Assembly: GCF_019042215.1 (NCBI RefSeq)
Contig: NZ_JAHQCS010000154.1
Location: 58,750 to 122,749 of the forward strand
Length of the DNA stretch: 64,000 nucleotides
Source of the DNA: Evansella tamaricis
GTDB lineage: Bacteria > Bacillota > Bacilli > Bacillales > Salisediminibacteriaceae
Reading direction: 5' to 3'
Shown one piece after another: positions 52,935-60,886 of the stretch. The stretch's first letter is position 1. Each line of letters starts with the position of its first letter. Under the pieces are notes generated by a model. That model was given only the letters and a program-made list of their open reading frames with translations, made no database searches and had not been told where the DNA came from. Both the position numbers and the translations under genes were made by a program.

Positions 52935-54075
52935 AAGACACAACCTCCCCTTCAATGGTTGATGCAGTCAACGCCTGTCTTAAGTCATGTATCAAGTCTC
53001 CGGCATCTTCAATCCCCACAGAAAATCGGATTAGCTTGTTGCATATCCCATTCTCAATTCGAATCTCTTCTGGGATATCTGCGTGGGTTTGAGTTGCTGG
53101 AAATGTAATAAAACTTTCTACTCCGCCAAGGCTCTCCGCAAAAGTAATTAGGCTTAAGGATTTGATAAACGTGGGAACCCATTCTGCATTTTTCAGACGG
53201 AAGGATACCATCCCGCCCCTTCCTGGATACAACACGTCTTCTACTCCATCATGACCTTGTAAGTATTCAACCACTGTTTTCGCATTTTCTTCATGTTTTT
53301 TTAATCGGAGAGCTAATGTTTTCATGCCCCTGATTAATAGCCAAGCATCCATCGGTGATAAGGCTGCACCAATAGCGTTGTGCAATACTCCGATTTTTTC
53401 ACTTAGGGATTGCCCTTTCGTAACAATCAGTCCTGCTAAAACGTCATTATGCCCTCCTAAATACTTAGTCGCACTATGGATGACAATGTGTGCCCCCTGG
53501 GTGATCGGTTGTTGCAGAAGGGGAGTATAAAACGTATTGTCAACAATAAACAGTAGGTTATGTTGATCCGCTAATTGGCCAAAAGCTGGAATGTCTGCTA
53601 TTTGCATTAATGGGTTGGTTGGTGATTCGATAAACAATGCCTTTGTCTTGTTCGTTATGAGTGATTGGAATTCAGATGGCTTCGTGATGTCCACATAGGA
53701 GAATTTAATTCCGAATTGATTTAAAATCTGTTCGAATAATCGATATGTCCCTCCATAAAGGTCCTTGGAAACAATCACTTCATCCCCTTGTTGAAACAAA
53801 CTGAAAACCGTATGAATCGCCGCCATTCCTGAACTGCAGGCAAAACCCCTGTCTCCCTGTTCCAATTTGGCCATCGCTTCTTCCACTACTGTCCGTGTTG
53901 GATTGCCAGTTCTCGTATAATCATATCCAGTTGATTCACCGATACCAGTATGTTGATACGCCGTGGAAAAATAAAGTGGGGCACTAACAGCACCTGTCCG
54001 ATCATCTTTACGATTTCCAATTTGAACGAGTTCTGTCTCTAAACAACACGGCAATTCATCCTTTGAATCTCTCAT
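52927..54075 (-). CDS. metI: Cystathionine gamma-synthase/O-acetylhomoserine thiolyase
   Basis: 382 residues, same PLP family as metC: YDYTRTGNPTRTVVEE, CSSGMAAIH, VDNTF and Lys in HSATKYLGGHND. It condenses an activated homoserine with cysteine (or sulfide). It is first in metI-metC-yitJ-metH and lies behind a SAM riboswitch. TTTGGAGG precedes the ATG. Confidence 0.92.
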   Translation of the reverse strand: MRDSKDELPCCLETELVQIGNRKDDRTGAVSAPLYFSTAYQHTGIGESTGYDYTRTGNPTRTVVEEAMAKLEQGDRGFACSSGMAAIHTVFSLFQQGDEVIVSKDLYGGTYRLFEQILNQFGIKFSYVDITKPSEFQSLITNKTKALFIESPTNPLMQIADIPAFGQLADQHNLLFIVDNTFYTPLLQQPITQGAHIVIHSATKYLGGHNDVLAGLIVTKGQSLSEKIGVLHNAIGAALSPMDAWLLIRGMKTLALRLKKHEENAKTVVEYLQGHDGVEDVLYPGRGGMVSFRLKNAEWVPTFIKSLSLITFAESLGGVESFITFPATQTHADIPEEIRIENGICNKLIRFSVGIEDAGDLIHDLRQALTASTIEGEVVSYE

Positions 54076-54139
54076 CCCAATCCCTCCAAATTTTCATGAA
54101 GTCGACCTTGCATATCGTGGCAAGTGGAACATTAAACAT

Positions 54140-54171
54140 AAAAAATCGACCTCTATTTTTTAGAGGTCGAC
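54140..54171 (-). terminator. Terminator of the SAM riboswitch
   Basis: TCGACCTCTA (54146-54155) pairs perfectly with TAGAGGTCGA (54161-54170); five or more T follow on the minus strand. It lies between the aptamer and metI and should form when SAM is bound. Confidence 0.9.
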
Positions 54172-54206
54172 AGTAGTCAGAATGACAAATACATCAATTT
54201 CCTGCC

Positions 54207-54326
54207 GGACCTCTCATCTTTCAGAACATTCCTTGTTCTGCTGGATTTGGCACCTGTTGAATAAAAATTCAATGGTTGCCGAGGCGTCAAAGGGCCAGAT
54301 CCCTCAACCTCTCTTGATAAGAGTCC
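54207..54326 (-). ncRNA. SAM-I (S-box) riboswitch
   Basis: Minus-strand hallmarks in order: CTTATCAAGAGAGG, GAGGGATCTGGCCC, TGACGCCTCGGCAACC, GTGCCAAATCC and GATGAGAGG. P1 pairs GGAC and TCTTATC with GATGAGA and GTCC, with a one-base bulge. It senses S-adenosylmethionine and stops transcription of metI-metC-yitJ-metH when SAM is plentiful. Confidence 0.96.
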
Positions 54327-54348
54327 TTCATATATTTCGTTATTGGTG

Positions 54349-54377
54349 ATTATATAGCTAAATTTTTCCTCCGTCAA
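54349..54377 (-). promoter_or_regulatory. Sigma-A promoter of the methionine operon
   Basis: TTGACG (54372-54377) and TATAAT (54349-54354) on the minus strand are 17 bases apart, about 25 bases before the S-box aptamer. Confidence 0.85.
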
Positions 54378-54442
54378 TAGAAAATTTTAGATAATTCTTA
54401 AAAATCAAGTTAATTCCCACGCACACTTCATAGCCATCTTAT

Positions 54443-55216
54443 TCATCGTGAATTATTTTTATTCTTCCATGCCAGTACTGAAATCCCACTTTCTTCAGAA
54501 TCTGCAGCAACTGTTTTCTCATAATTCCAACGATAATGGCCAGCAATTGGAGTTGTGAAAGAAGTTAGTTTTATTTCTGATGCATGTGGCCAGGTGTTGT
54601 GTATGACATAGGGTATCCCGTCTTTTCCACGTCGATCGGATAATATCCCAACGTGATGATATCCATCCAAAAAAAGAACGATGTCCCCAGGCTGCCATTC
54701 TTGTAAATTCTCCACATCACCTGGAATAACTTCCGTTGTTAACGATTCTAAATGCCTCTCAAAAAAAACATACTGATTTGGGACCCGACGAAAATCTATA
54801 TTTGGATCTGGATTTCCTTCCACTCGTGGATATAGATCCGTATGAGCTTTAATATCGTCATCCATCAGATCCTTTAAAGAGACATCGATGGACAACAACG
54901 CCCTCCAGATCACATCTGTACAAACCCCTTCTTCATCAGGGGGATAACCCCCAGCGTAGTAGGCACTTCGATAAGTTGTCCGCTGTTCCACTTCTTTCCT
55001 TGCTTCCTCCACCAAATCGATGGGATCTGGCTTTCCACTGTTGTTGGAATCAATGGTTGCATACAATTCCGGTATTTCGATAGTTTGGGTAAATGGATTC
55101 TCTACCTCCAATCCCATGAAATCTATTAGGATACCATTTTTATAAAATGGAATGAATAGAATCAATCCAAGGAGAAAAACAGGGAGAATTATTTGTATAA
55201 GTTTCCGCTTCATCAT
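54443..55216 (-). CDS. DUF1287 family exported protein
   Basis: 257 residues. One N-terminal membrane helix (about 5-25) anchors an external domain. DUF1287 landmarks are RSAYYAGGYPPDEEGVCTDV, WQPGDIVLF, GYHHVGILSDRR and IHNTWP. The Cys and His pattern recalls NlpC/P60-type cysteine peptidases, but activity is not established for the family. It lies after the S1C protease gene by 65 bases. CGAGGTG precedes ATGATG. Confidence 0.85.
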   Translation of the reverse strand: MMKRKLIQIILPVFLLGLILFIPFYKNGILIDFMGLEVENPFTQTIEIPELYATIDSNNSGKPDPIDLVEEARKEVEQRTTYRSAYYAGGYPPDEEGVCTDVIWRALLSIDVSLKDLMDDDIKAHTDLYPRVEGNPDPNIDFRRVPNQYVFFERHLESLTTEVIPGDVENLQEWQPGDIVLFLDGYHHVGILSDRRGKDGIPYVIHNTWPHASEIKLTSFTTPIAGHYRWNYEKTVAADSEESGISVLAWKNKNNSR

Positions 55217-55281
55217 ACACCTCGTTAGAATATAAGTTATCTTATATATTCTGACGAATCCACTTTATCAAGAGTTGCATC

Positions 55282-56142
55282 TTAATTCAAATATTCTTTA
55301 AAATAATCTACCGGTACAGCAAGACCCACTCGTCTTTTTTCACCATCAATTTCCATTCGATTAGTGGCAAACACGACTGCAATTACTTTTCCAGCCTCAT
55401 TAATAACTGGACTGCCACTATTCCCCCGATAAATGGGGGCATCGAGCATTAGAAAAGGTACATCTCTGTCTTCCGTCATTCCAATCACGTTCCCTTTATT
55501 GGCAATGAAATTAAAGAATAGCGGATTTCCTATGACGAAGACTGGCATACCAGTCTCCCACGAATTATCAAAATCCAAAGTGGGATGATCAGGGGATTCC
55601 CCTTCTATTTGAAGGATAGCGATATCTATCTCCTCATTGCTTTCTACCATTTTTGCCCTGTAAGCATCTCCTTCTTGAAACGATACCATGATAGATGGTT
55701 CATTCTCGATAACATGATGGTTTGTTATAATTAACCCGTCTTGTGAGATATAAAATCCTGTTCCTTTACTTCCTCCAGCTCTCACCACTACAATGGATTC
55801 CTTATATAACTGAACATCTTCATCTTGAGAAAGTTCTCTGGATATTTGCAAAAACTCAATGGAATCAAAGTTGAAAATTCTTGGCCACATTTGCAGGACA
55901 TTTGTCAATAAAGCAACTGTTACAACTGTAGCGATAATGACGCGTAGCCATTTTCTGCTCTTCTTAGGTGGAGTTGCCTCCTCTTCCTCTTCCGGATTAA
56001 AAAACTCCTCCCTTGTATAGTAGTTTTCCCCGTCAAAATAGAGTTCTTCTTGGCTCAACTTTTGCTTGTCCTCTTGTATTTGTTCTATTTGATCCGATTC
56101 ATTTTGAGTTGTATCATTATCCTTGTTTTCCTTATTTTTAAT
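55282..56142 (-). CDS. Membrane-anchored S1C (HtrA-like) serine protease without PDZ domain
   Basis: About 286 residues: acidic cytoplasmic N-terminal part, one membrane helix (VIIATVVTVALLTNVL), then a trypsin-like domain with His in IITNHHVI, Asp in NEEIDIAIL and Ser in RGNSGSP. No PDZ domain follows, unlike HtrA. The start is uncertain. The frame is open to a TTG at 56238, which lies inside a terminator; the ATG at 56181 has no ribosome site; AGGAGG stands eight bases before an ATT codon at 56142, a rare but known start. Likely role: degradation of misfolded proteins outside the membrane. Confidence 0.85.
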   Translation of the reverse strand: MKNKENKDNDTTQNESDQIEQIQEDKQKLSQEELYFDGENYYTREEFFNPEEEEEATPPKKSRKWLRVIIATVVTVALLTNVLQMWPRIFNFDSIEFLQISRELSQDEDVQLYKESIVVVRAGGSKGTGFYISQDGLIITNHHVIENEPSIMVSFQEGDAYRAKMVESNEEIDIAILQIEGESPDHPTLDFDNSWETGMPVFVIGNPLFFNFIANKGNVIGMTEDRDVPFLMLDAPIYRGNSGSPVINEAGKVIAVVFATNRMEIDGEKRRVGLAVPVDYFKEYLN

Positions 56143-56210
56143 AGGGATCCCCTCCTGACAGTACAACTTAACTGTCTCCATTTTATCAATTCTTGTGTAA
56201 TATTCCCATT

Positions 56211-56246
56211 TAAAAATGCCACCTAGCAGGGGGATCAAGGTGGCAT
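56211..56246 (-). terminator. Terminator after the DUF2512 gene
   Basis: ATGCCACC (56216-56223) pairs with GGTGGCAT (56239-56246), with TTTTTAAA following on the minus strand. It lies right after the DUF2512 stop codon and before the protease gene. Confidence 0.8.
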
Positions 56247-56250
56247 AATA

Positions 56251-56727
56251 TTAATTTTCAGGGGACTTATGATGATCTGCTCTGCCGTTCGTATCCTTTA
56301 GATTCACCATATCCACTTCCTCCGCAAATTCTGTCACAAACTGGAGCCGCGGGTGAATCACAAACTTCCCATTTTTTTGATTGTGTAATACATGACTATA
56401 CATAAAACTGTGAAAATAAACTTCTCCCAATGTCACTAAGATAGCCATCAGAAACGCAGAGATTCCTAGTGCTGTGGCCTGCTCAATGAAAATCACTCCA
56501 AAGATGATCATTCCAAAATAAGATAAACCAAAATCACTAAACAATGCAGCCGTGTTTCCCATCTTAGGTAGGAGCACCAAGTCTCCCATAAGATATGCAG
56601 TGATTGTTAATAGCAACGAAATCATGAAAATATCTCCAAGTGTGACTTGATAGATACCCCCTAATATAATCAGACCAACCGTGAAAAATATGACAAACTT
56701 TATGGATAGAGCTTTTAAATGTGTCAT
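56251..56727 (-). CDS. DUF2512 (YndM-like) membrane protein
   Basis: 158 residues with four membrane helices in the first ~110 residues and a soluble tail. It shows the DUF2512 pattern (HLKALSIKFVIFFTVGLIIL, YLMGDLVLLPKMGN, and a later helix pair). The family is common in spore formers and has no assigned function. AAGGAGGG precedes the ATG. Confidence 0.85.
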   Translation of the reverse strand: MTHLKALSIKFVIFFTVGLIILGGIYQVTLGDIFMISLLLTITAYLMGDLVLLPKMGNTAALFSDFGLSYFGMIIFGVIFIEQATALGISAFLMAILVTLGEVYFHSFMYSHVLHNQKNGKFVIHPRLQFVTEFAEEVDMVNLKDTNGRADHHKSPEN

Positions 56728-56867
56728 TTTTTCCCTCCTTATCCAATACTTTCACCTAAAATAAACTGGCTTATGCAATTGGATAATAACTAATTTGGGA
56801 TTTTTCTAGACACAAAGAGGTTCGGTCTTCTTGCAGTATTCTGTTGTTTTACCCATTAACCATATGT

Positions 56868-56890
56868 AAGAAAAGCGTTGGAGCTAGTCA
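56868..56890. repeat. Modular interspersed repeat, copy 6 (remnant)
   Basis: TAAGAAAAGCG is joined directly to TTGGAGCTAGTCAG: the left and right ends of the modular repeat with everything between lost. Confidence 0.6.
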
Positions 56891-56925
56891 GAAAAAGAAA
56901 TCTGTTACTCCCTCATCTGAAGGAA

Positions 56926-57051
56926 AAGGCTGGGACAAAAGTGTTTAAATCAAAGAACTATCCAAACAATCATTAGTCACGGAAATGAAATTCCCTATCG
57001 TTGTGTATTGTTCGGATTTTCATTTAAACACTTGAGTTATGTCCCAGCCTC
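56926..57051. repeat. Imperfect inverted-repeat element, copy C
   Basis: AAGGCTGGGAC at the left pairs with GTCCCAGCCT at the right, followed inward by AAGTGTTTAAAT and ATTTAAACACTT. The right half matches copies A and B. It is the most regular copy, about 126 bp, located 30 bases after the DUF2680 gene, where it may also end transcription. Confidence 0.8.
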
Positions 57052-57080
57052 TTCAGTAGTAGGCCTTCAATGTTTACTTC

Positions 57081-57437
57081 TTATAAGTCATCTTGGTGTT
57101 CCCTGTCTTTTTTCCATTTCCCCCATTTTTTCTTCTTATCCCATTTCGGAATAAAATCATTCTCTTCTAACTTTTTATAGCGTCCTTCCATGTGTGAAAT
57201 AATTTTTTTCCCTTTTTCTTCTGTAAATACTCCGTATTCGACGTACTTGTTAATGATTTCCACTTTCTGTTCTAGTGCTTTCTGATGAAGTTTAGCCATT
57301 TCATCCCTTTGCTCAACGCTCAGCTTAACATCTTTAGTTGCTCCTTCATGCTCAGCCTTTACTCCCTGACCAGTTACACCTAACATACCGACTGATAAGA
57401 TGAGAGCTACCATAACACTTAACACAAGTTTACCCAT
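57081..57437 (-). CDS. Secreted DUF2680 (YckD-like) protein
   Basis: 118 residues. A signal peptide (MGKLVLSVMVALILSVGML, cleavage near the KAEHEG junction) is followed by a helical, highly charged domain (MAKLHQKALEQKVEIINKYVEYG in part) and a basic Lys/Trp-rich tail. It resembles B. subtilis YckD, of unknown function. AAAGGAGTG before the ATG at 57437 sets the start; the longer frame to 57479 has none. Confidence 0.82.
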   Translation of the reverse strand: MGKLVLSVMVALILSVGMLGVTGQGVKAEHEGATKDVKLSVEQRDEMAKLHQKALEQKVEIINKYVEYGVFTEEKGKKIISHMEGRYKKLEENDFIPKWDKKKKWGKWKKDREHQDDL

Positions 57438-57514
57438 TCTAATCACTCCTTTTGAAAAACTAATGATTAGGATGGGCAATTTTTCTATTTTTATCCATAT
57501 ACTTTGTGAACGTC

Positions 57515-58117
57515 CTATTTAAACCAGCCTTTTTCCTTAAATTTAGTAATTGCCTCAATTCGATTCCCTACTTCTAATTTTTCCAAAATGGAAGATATGT
57601 AGTTACGAACGGTTCCATTCGTAAGGTAGAGAGTGTCAGCGATATCCTTTGTACTTTTCCCATCTGCCATTAGACGTAATACTTCGTTTTCCCGTTCTGT
57701 TAACGGATTCTCCTGTATGTTATATACTTCATCCACTAATTCAGGAGCATAGATCCTCCTACCAACCATGACATTTCGAATAGCACTCGATAACTCTTCA
57801 CTTGGACTGTCTTTCAGCATATAACCATTTACCCCTGCTTTTACCGCCCTTTGAAAATAACCTGTCCTTGCAAAGGTAGTCAGGATAATAACTTTGCAAT
57901 CTTGATCCTTTAGTTTTTCCGCTGCATCTAGACCACTCATCCCTGGCATCTCAATATCCATGATACAAATATCTGGGCTATATTGTTCTACTAGCTTAAC
58001 CGCTTCTTCTCCATTATTTGCACTTCCAACGACCTCCATGTCATCTTCAAGGTCTAAAAGGGCTGCGAGCGCTCCCAAGAGCATCTTCTGGTCCTCTGCA
58101 ATAACAATTCGAATCAC
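57515..58117 (-). CDS. desR: Response regulator DesR (NarL/LuxR type)
   Basis: 200 residues. The receiver has VIAEDQ, phosphate Asp in DICIMDIEMPGMSG and Lys in YMLKDS; the C-terminal LuxR helix-turn-helix reads LTERENEVLRLMADGKSTKD with TNGTVRNYISSILEKL. With DesK it activates the desaturase gene at low temperature. The GTG start overlaps the desK stop (GTGA), with GGGAGG seven bases before. The perfect palindrome at 60531 is its likely site. Confidence 0.93.
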   Translation of the reverse strand: MIRIVIAEDQKMLLGALAALLDLEDDMEVVGSANNGEEAVKLVEQYSPDICIMDIEMPGMSGLDAAEKLKDQDCKVIILTTFARTGYFQRAVKAGVNGYMLKDSPSEELSSAIRNVMVGRRIYAPELVDEVYNIQENPLTERENEVLRLMADGKSTKDIADTLYLTNGTVRNYISSILEKLEVGNRIEAITKFKEKGWFK

Positions 58118-59247
58118 ATCTCCACCTCCCCATTAACCGGCTTAAAATGATTTGGCACAGTCATTACAAGTGTAGTCCCTTTTTCCGTACGAATTTCTAA
58201 ACTACCGTTAACAAATTCCAGACGTTCTTTTATTCCTTTGATCCCACTTCCCCTTGAGCGTTTAATTGTTTCCTTTATACCAACACCATTATCTGAAATT
58301 TTTACAACCAGTTCTCTTGAAAGGGGAATGATTTCAATAGTGCATTCTGTAGCTAGACTATGTTTCACAATATTTGTAATACCTTCTTTAATACACATAC
58401 TAATCACGTTCTCTGCCATCAACGAAGTATTAGGCAGGTCTGCAGATCCGATTAACTGAAATTTGATGTTTGCAACTTCTAGGATTTGTTTAATTCGATT
58501 AATTTCATCTTCTAATTTGGTTCCCCGCATCTCCATTACTAATTCTCGTACTTCCTTTAATGCGATTCGTGCCGTCTTCTGGACATCTTTAATTTCTTTC
58601 CGAGCATGTGTAGGATTTTTCGTGATTAACTTTGCAGCAAGGTCACTCTTTAATCCAATTAATGAAAGCTTTTGTCCTATCGTATCATGAAGATCCCTTG
58701 AGATTCGCTGTCTCTCCTCTAGTTTCACTAACTCAGATATTCGCTTGTTGGCATCCTCTAACTGCCCCTCTAATTTATCTGATCTATTTTTATTGTAGGT
58801 ACTGACAGGAAGCAGGATAACAGCAATGATACTTAAGAAGACAAACGGGAGTTGTACAATAAACACAGTATGAGCAATAAACCCATAATAACTTGTTCCA
58901 AATGTCGTAATTAATAAGATTGTATATAGTGTAAAGAACGCTACTCTATTTTTTATATTTCCAATGAAAAATGCTAAAAAAAGGAAAAAGTAAATATATC
59001 CAAACAACATGGTCATGGCAGTGGAGATAGTGATCTGTATACTTGCACCTAAATAAACAAGCCATCCTTTAGAAGCAAAGGACAGCACATAACATATAAA
59101 GAATCCAAGAATCATCAAGATTCCAATGACCATTTGTGGTGTAGATGAATCATGGAAAATAAAGTAAAAGGGGAGGATGTAAAACACAATCCAGACGTAT
59201 GGACTTAGCCCTGTTTTTTCCCGTAATTTATGTTTCCAGTTACTCAA
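58114..59247 (-). CDS. desK: Sensor histidine kinase DesK
   Basis: 377 residues. About five membrane helices in the first 150 residues act as the membrane-fluidity sensor; a coiled linker follows; then the HisKA_3 box RQRISRDLHDTIGQKLS with the phospho-His, and the ATP domain with SDNGVGIKE and RGSGIKGIKERLEFV. It switches between kinase and phosphatase with membrane order. The TTG start has GTGAGGAAG before it. It follows des by 51 bases, as in B. subtilis. Confidence 0.93.
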   Translation of the reverse strand: MSNWKHKLREKTGLSPYVWIVFYILPFYFIFHDSSTPQMVIGILMILGFFICYVLSFASKGWLVYLGASIQITISTAMTMLFGYIYFFLFLAFFIGNIKNRVAFFTLYTILLITTFGTSYYGFIAHTVFIVQLPFVFLSIIAVILLPVSTYNKNRSDKLEGQLEDANKRISELVKLEERQRISRDLHDTIGQKLSLIGLKSDLAAKLITKNPTHARKEIKDVQKTARIALKEVRELVMEMRGTKLEDEINRIKQILEVANIKFQLIGSADLPNTSLMAENVISMCIKEGITNIVKHSLATECTIEIIPLSRELVVKISDNGVGIKETIKRSRGSGIKGIKERLEFVNGSLEIRTEKGTTLVMTVPNHFKPVNGEVEM

Positions 59248-59298
59248 GACTTCCTCACCCTTTTTAATAAATCTGATTTATTATTTATCTTAACACAA

Positions 59299-60369
59299 TT
59301 AATTAACTTTTCTTAGTTGTTCATCTTCTGTTTTATAAGGAAGTTTCAAATCTGTCTGTTCTTTGACAAATTTATTCTTATAGTGTTTCAAGTCTTTAAA
59401 GCTAATAAATATTCTTTTCTCTTCATCCCATAACCTGTAATTTAATGATTTAAAACTTGTTTTGACAGTAACAGTTGTGGCTTTCTGAAGTGGTGGTGTT
59501 GCATTATGAGCCTTTTCTAAATTGTAATTAGGAACTCTCGGACTCAAGTGATGGACATGGTGAAAGCCGATATTCCCGGTAATCCACTGCAATACTTTAG
59601 GAAGTTTGTAATACGAACTGCCATCTACTGCAGCCTGCACATAACTCCATTCTTCATCATGTTCAAAATACGTATCTTCGAATTGATGCTGTACATAAAA
59701 CAACCAGATTCCAAGCATCCCCGAAATGATTAAAATAGGACCTTGAATAAGAAGAAATGCCTGCCAGCCAATTAATAAACTAAGTGAAGTATAAAGGGCG
59801 ATAATCCCCAGATTTGTAATGTGTGTATTCAAACGTTCCTTCCTTTTAGCGCCTTTCACATTAAAACGATACTGAATTAAGAAAACAGCGATTGGACCAC
59901 ACAATAACATAACGACAGGATTACGATAAACACGATAAGCTATCTTTTTCCAAATGGATGCTTCCATATACTCCTCAACTGTTAAGATCCACATGTCTCC
60001 AGTACCCCGTTTATCTAAGTTACTGCTTGTTGCATGATGAATATTATGACTGTTTTTCCACTGTTGGTATGGAACTAATGTTAAAATTCCTGTAATAGTA
60101 CCTAATATATCATTGGCTTTTCGGCTTTTAAAAAAGGATTGATGGCAACAGTCGTGGAACAGAATGAATGTCCGAACTAAAAATCCTCCTGTTATTAATA
60201 AAATTGGGAAAGTCAAAAAATATGAAATGGAAAGACTGAAATATGCTCCAACCCATAACAATACTAATGGAACCAATGTATTTACTATTTGTTTTATACT
60301 AGCTTTCGTATCGGTCTTTTCAAATGGTGACATTTCCTTTTTCAATTTTGCAATATTTTCCTTACTCAT
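59299..60369 (-). CDS. des: Membrane acyl-lipid desaturase
   Basis: 356 residues (B. subtilis Des is 352). The three histidine boxes are present: HDCCH, HNIHH and HHVHH, holding the di-iron centre, among four to six membrane helices. It puts a double bond into membrane fatty acids on cold shock. The frame is open to 60426, but GAGGGGG before the ATG at 60369 sets the start. First gene of des-desK-desR. Confidence 0.95.
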   Translation of the reverse strand: MSKENIAKLKKEMSPFEKTDTKASIKQIVNTLVPLVLLWVGAYFSLSISYFLTFPILLITGGFLVRTFILFHDCCHQSFFKSRKANDILGTITGILTLVPYQQWKNSHNIHHATSSNLDKRGTGDMWILTVEEYMEASIWKKIAYRVYRNPVVMLLCGPIAVFLIQYRFNVKGAKRKERLNTHITNLGIIALYTSLSLLIGWQAFLLIQGPILIISGMLGIWLFYVQHQFEDTYFEHDEEWSYVQAAVDGSSYYKLPKVLQWITGNIGFHHVHHLSPRVPNYNLEKAHNATPPLQKATTVTVKTSFKSLNYRLWDEEKRIFISFKDLKHYKNKFVKEQTDLKLPYKTEDEQLRKVN

Positions 60370-60482
60370 TAGGTACCCCCTCATACATTTTCCGTACATT
60401 TTTTGCCATGTTCCAGTAAAATACACGCCTTTAACTTCGACAGCAGCATTTAAATTAGGAACAGGTCTTAAACCCTGTTTCT

Positions 60483-60511
60483 AGTATATGAAAAGTGGAT
60501 ACGTTATTTAA
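60483..60511 (-). promoter_or_regulatory. Probable des promoter
   Basis: TATACT (60483-60488, minus) is a good -10 box. Seventeen bases upstream the -35 position reads TTAAAT (60506-60511), a poor match, as expected for a promoter that needs an activator. The DesR-type palindrome begins 20 bases further upstream. Confidence 0.55.
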
Positions 60512-60530
60512 GTCATAAACGTCAACTGGA

Positions 60531-60552
60531 GAATATGACATATGTCATATTC
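60531..60552. promoter_or_regulatory. Perfect 22-bp palindrome, likely DesR binding site
   Basis: GAATATGACAT is followed at once by its exact reverse complement. It lies about 160 bases upstream of the des start codon and just behind a weak -35 box, the right place for a response-regulator dimer. Confidence 0.75.
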
Positions 60553-60587
60553 ATAATGAAACTTTAAAATGATTAGCAACTTCATAT

Positions 60588-60780
60588 GAAAAGTGCAAGC
60601 GCTTATGTGTCTTCCACTACTCGTATTTCTAAGAAGCGGATCCGTCCATCGGGTAAAACGCCTCGTCCTGTGGCATACCCGATATTAGGACTCCTGTCCG
60701 TTGTGGCAACTCGAAGCTAACTCAAGGGCAGCATCGCTCATGTGCTGCCCTTGAAGTAGCTCGTAGGACAGCAAATTTGA
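60588..60780. repeat. Modular interspersed repeat, copy 7 (cassette gamma plus a further hairpin)
   Basis: Left end AAAAGTGCAAGCGC, then the gamma leader GTGTCTTCCACTACTCGTAT and a diverged gamma hairpin, then another stem: CAAGGGCAGCA (60723-60733) with TGCTGCCCTTG (60743-60753), perfect over 11 bp. It is the only copy with this fourth stem. Confidence 0.75.
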
Positions 60781-60833
60781 ACAAAGTAGACTAGAAGTCC
60801 CCGTTGATACCAAAGCTAATTAAATTATAAATC

Positions 60834-60860
60834 AAAAAATGGGTGCCACTAGGGCACCCA
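60834..60860 (-). terminator. Terminator of the ktrAB operon
   Basis: GGGTGCC (60841-60847) pairs with GGCACCC (60853-60859); a T run follows on the minus strand. It lies about 27 bases after the ktrB stop. Confidence 0.85.
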
Positions 60861-60886
60861 AAAAGCTTAAAACATTAACAGGACGA

